Assembly (NCBI RefSeq): GCF_900167145.1
Contig: NZ_FUWG01000002.1
Span: forward strand, 124,001 to 188,000
Direction of reading: 5' to 3'
DNA: 64,000 bases
Source of the DNA: Treponema porcinum
Lineage (GTDB): Bacteria; Spirochaetota; Spirochaetia; Treponematales; Treponemataceae
Shown: positions 61,943-64,000 of the stretch, one piece after another
Layout of the letters: each line of letters opens with the position of its first letter
Position numbering within the stretch: the first letter of the stretch is position 1
Translations under genes and position numbers: made by a program
Notes under the pieces: model-generated
Told to the model about the DNA's origin: nothing
What the model saw: the letters and a program-made list of their open reading frames with translations, nothing else
The model's database searches: none

Positions 61943-63397
61943 TCAGTGAAGGTTCAAATTCAGCTTGCTTTCCAAATCAAGCAGTGCTGAAATATAGTTA
62001 AACTTTTCGTTCATAAGTCCAAGACGCGCCTGATTCAGCGAATTCTCGGAATCACGAACTTCAAGAAGCTCCTGCGTACCGTTGTTGTATGCACGGAGCG
62101 TTGAATTATATGCCTTGCGTGCAAGTTCCACATTACGCATCATTGCTTCAATGTTCGCCTGACACTTATACAGATTGTCCACAAGCGTATGAATTTCAAT
62201 CTCCGTATTCTGAACAAGCTGCTCAAGTCCAAGTTCTGCCTGAGCAATCTGCTGTTTTGTATCCTTCATTTTCTGCATGTTTGCGCTGAATGGAAGCATA
62301 TCAATCAAATTTGAATACACAAGTGTGAACGAAAGACTTCCGTTATCGGTTGCATCTCCCAGCGAATTCCATTCACCGCCAGCATATACAATCGGCTGGA
62401 ATCCGTAATTTACAGAAAGGCTCGGCGTAAAGGTGGAAAAGCGGCTTGCATTCAAAGAAATATTAAGAAGTTCGATATTCTTTTTCAAAGAACGTACTTC
62501 ATCATTGTTTTCAAGATATTTTGAAACAAGTTCGTCTGCATTTACTTCAACAAATTTGCTGTCTACCGTTCCTTTAAGTTCAATGTCCGTTCCGAACGGA
62601 AGTCCAAGAAGGAACACGAACATATCTTTCTGCTGCTTGAAAGACTGTTCCGCAGAAAGAACTTCCGGCTTCTGGTTTTCGTAGTTTACCTGAGAATTCA
62701 ATACGGAAAGTTCCGGCACAAGTCCGTTTTTATAGTTGATTGAAGCCTGCTCGTAACGTGCTTTTGCATTATTCAGCTTGTCACGCTGAATGTTCAGGCT
62801 TTCTTCCTGGAGCAGAAGTCCGTAGAACATCTTTTTTACGTTTATTTCCATTTCCTTTGCTGTCTGTTCCCAGGAAATCTCGCCTGCTTCATAACTTGCT
62901 TTTGCAGCACGGATGCTTTCTATCATGGCAAGATTGAAATTCCACTGCGCAGAAATGTTCGGTGCAATTACCGCCCAATGCAGTTTTTCCTCGTCTGAAA
63001 AACCAGCCTCAGAAACAGCCAAATCATATTTTGATGACGGAAATGATCCACCTTTTTCCAATGCACCAAGACGCGCTTCACTGATTATAGTCGAACGGAT
63101 TGTATCATACGTAGAATTTTCCGTTGTTCTGGAAGCCGTTGCGCTTACACCCAGACTCGGCAAAAACGTATTCCATGAATACATATTTGCACGTTTTTTC
63201 ATTTCCAAATCAATTGCTGCAGATTTAAGCGACTTATTGTTTTCCAGCGCGTATGCAACAGCATCATCAACCGTAAGAACAACTTTCTCTTTCTCCGCTG
63301 CGTCCTGATTTACAGCATCGCTTTCCTGGCAGAAAACAACACTTGCTGCCGCCAACATAAAAAAGACGGCAATTGTTTTTACATTTGTGTTTTTCAT
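61943..63397 (-). CDS. TolC-family outer-membrane efflux protein
   Basis: A 484-residue exported protein: signal peptide MKNTNVKTIAVFFMLAAASV to FC, then two repeats of long coiled-coil helices with TolC-type residues (LENNKSLKSAAIDLEMKKRA; YKNGLVPELSVLNSQVNYE; TLRAYNNGTQELLEVRDSEN SLNQARLG). Length is close to TolC's usual 470-490. It exports across the outer membrane. It lies 22 bp after the marR gene. Confidence 0.9.
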   Translation of the reverse strand: MKNTNVKTIAVFFMLAAASVVFCQESDAVNQDAAEKEKVVLTVDDAVAYALENNKSLKSAAIDLEMKKRANMYSWNTFLPSLGVSATASRTTENSTYDTIRSTIISEARLGALEKGGSFPSSKYDLAVSEAGFSDEEKLHWAVIAPNISAQWNFNLAMIESIRAAKASYEAGEISWEQTAKEMEINVKKMFYGLLLQEESLNIQRDKLNNAKARYEQASINYKNGLVPELSVLNSQVNYENQKPEVLSAEQSFKQQKDMFVFLLGLPFGTDIELKGTVDSKFVEVNADELVSKYLENNDEVRSLKKNIELLNISLNASRFSTFTPSLSVNYGFQPIVYAGGEWNSLGDATDNGSLSFTLVYSNLIDMLPFSANMQKMKDTKQQIAQAELGLEQLVQNTEIEIHTLVDNLYKCQANIEAMMRNVELARKAYNSTLRAYNNGTQELLEVRDSENSLNQARLGLMNEKFNYISALLDLESKLNLNLH

Positions 63398-63419
63398 TTA
63401 TGCTCCTATTTTATTATAT

Positions 63420-63920
63420 TTAGTCAGACTCTTCGTTATAAGAATTACCTTCTTCCTCTGATTTATTTTTCTTATTTTTGGAAGAATGCTTTTCTACATT
63501 TTCAGAAATTTTCTTGAATACGCCTGTGCAAAGTTCAAGTTCTTCCTTTGATATTCCTGCCAGCATATCATTATGCATTTTTTCCATCTCATCTTCGAAT
63601 TCTTCAATTAATGCATTCGCTTTGTCCGTAAGGTACAAATTGCGTGAACGCCTGTCACTCAGGACTGTTTCCTGACGTATAAAACCACGCAATGTCAATG
63701 CTTCAACAAGAATTGAAACATTGCCGCGCTTTAGTTCGGAAATCCTGCAGATTTCTTTTGCTGTTTTTAATGAAGGATTCAGATGCAACAGAAACAAAAG
63801 AATTACCTCGGACTTCTTCATCCTGTACTTTTTTACGACAGGTTTCAGCCTTTCATAAAAAATCTCTTTCTGCATGACAGCCAGCTGCGAGAGCGTTGCC
63901 ATTTCCTGTAGAAGCTTCAT
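63420..63920 (-). CDS. MarR-family transcriptional regulator
   Basis: A 166-residue protein with the MarR winged helix: KYRMKKSEVILLFLLHLNPS, LKTAKEICRISELKRGNVSI and LVEALTLRGFIRQETVLSD, then RRSRNLYLTDKANALIEEF (wing and dimerisation helix), and a Lys/Glu-rich tail. It is first in the efflux operon and probably its repressor. ATG at 63920 is chosen over TTG 63923 since GGAG lies 6 nt upstream. Confidence 0.9.
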   Translation of the reverse strand: MKLLQEMATLSQLAVMQKEIFYERLKPVVKKYRMKKSEVILLFLLHLNPSLKTAKEICRISELKRGNVSILVEALTLRGFIRQETVLSDRRSRNLYLTDKANALIEEFEDEMEKMHNDMLAGISKEELELCTGVFKKISENVEKHSSKNKKNKSEEEGNSYNEESD

Positions 63921-63945
63921 CAATTACTCCAAAATTAGATTATCT

Positions 63946-63981
63946 ATTTCTGAAAATACAGAAATCTACATTAAATGTCAA
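63946..63981 (-). promoter_or_regulatory. Promoter of the efflux operon with overlapping palindromic operator
   Basis: On the minus strand, TTGACA (63981-63976) and TATTTT (63958-63953) have a 17-bp spacer. The -10 fills the centre of a perfect inverted repeat, ATTTCTGaaaataCAGAAAT (63946-63965, 7-bp arms). This fits self-repression by the MarR protein encoded immediately downstream. Confidence 0.75.
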
Positions 63982-64000
63982 CATAAATCATTATTTTCAA

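Overview
The window looks like chromosome of a spirochaete of the genus Treponema, probably a gut or rumen type rather than T. pallidum. Reasons: spirochaete-style lipoprotein signals, a bacterial XPB helicase with a separate partner protein, a SlyX/NlpC-P60 group, a stand-alone SecF, radical-SAM anaerobic enzymes (HydE, a B12-binding radical SAM protein) and a general lack of respiratory genes. The genus call rests on overall resemblance, not on a marker gene. Most of the sequence is densely packed, of moderate GC content and uses one style of codon choice. The AT-rich exceptions are the restriction-modification block (40355-42220) and the degraded stretch next to it.

Layout. 1-6400: end of a HAD phosphatase, aconitase-like hydratase, B12 radical SAM protein, YdcF-like membrane protein, GGDEF diguanylate cyclase. 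6413-9132 (minus): BtuFCD-type uptake transporter. 9238-13335 (plus): biotin module birA-bioY-bioM-bioN-bioB, with a palindrome over the birA start. 13336-15190: debris zone with an IS3 remnant, a YoeB toxin broken by a nonsense codon beside an intact antitoxin, an exported protein and palindromes. 15188-17180: SecF and a glycosyltransferase. 17177-20479 (minus): methyltransferase, ketoacyl-synthase chain-length factor and acyltransferase (aryl-polyene-like), then pyrE. 20596-23969: DUF711/PFL protein, HydE, GNAT. 24034-30304: dCMP deaminase, carA, and a carB fused to a DapF-like epimerase domain that lacks one catalytic cysteine. 30396: tRNA-Glu. 30563-36316: membrane and envelope genes, a dead Rpn nuclease, mnmE. 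36321-40245 (minus): XPB helicase pair. 40355-42173: ApaLI-like restriction-modification pair. 42230-47130: remnants, MIF-like protein, HU-like protein with an upstream tandem repeat array, an unknown gene bracketed by palindromic repeats, TetR and a small membrane protein. 47220-57067: PutP symporter, ModF-like ABC ATPase, GH18 protein, dead ammonium transporter, ptsI, der, merR, rsm22. 57085-63920 (minus): MarR-controlled TolC/MFP/RND efflux operon with a PII-like partner.

Three window-wide patterns stand out. First, intergenic space is rich in dispersed palindromes, several present in two or three near-identical copies. Second, many genes have a -10 hexamer about 6 nt before the ATG and no Shine-Dalgarno sequence, which points to leaderless mRNAs. 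Third, gene decay is common: YoeB, Rpn, Amt, HlyD, IS3 and an IS982-like element are all broken. The most unusual single gene is the carB-dapF fusion at 26102-30304.
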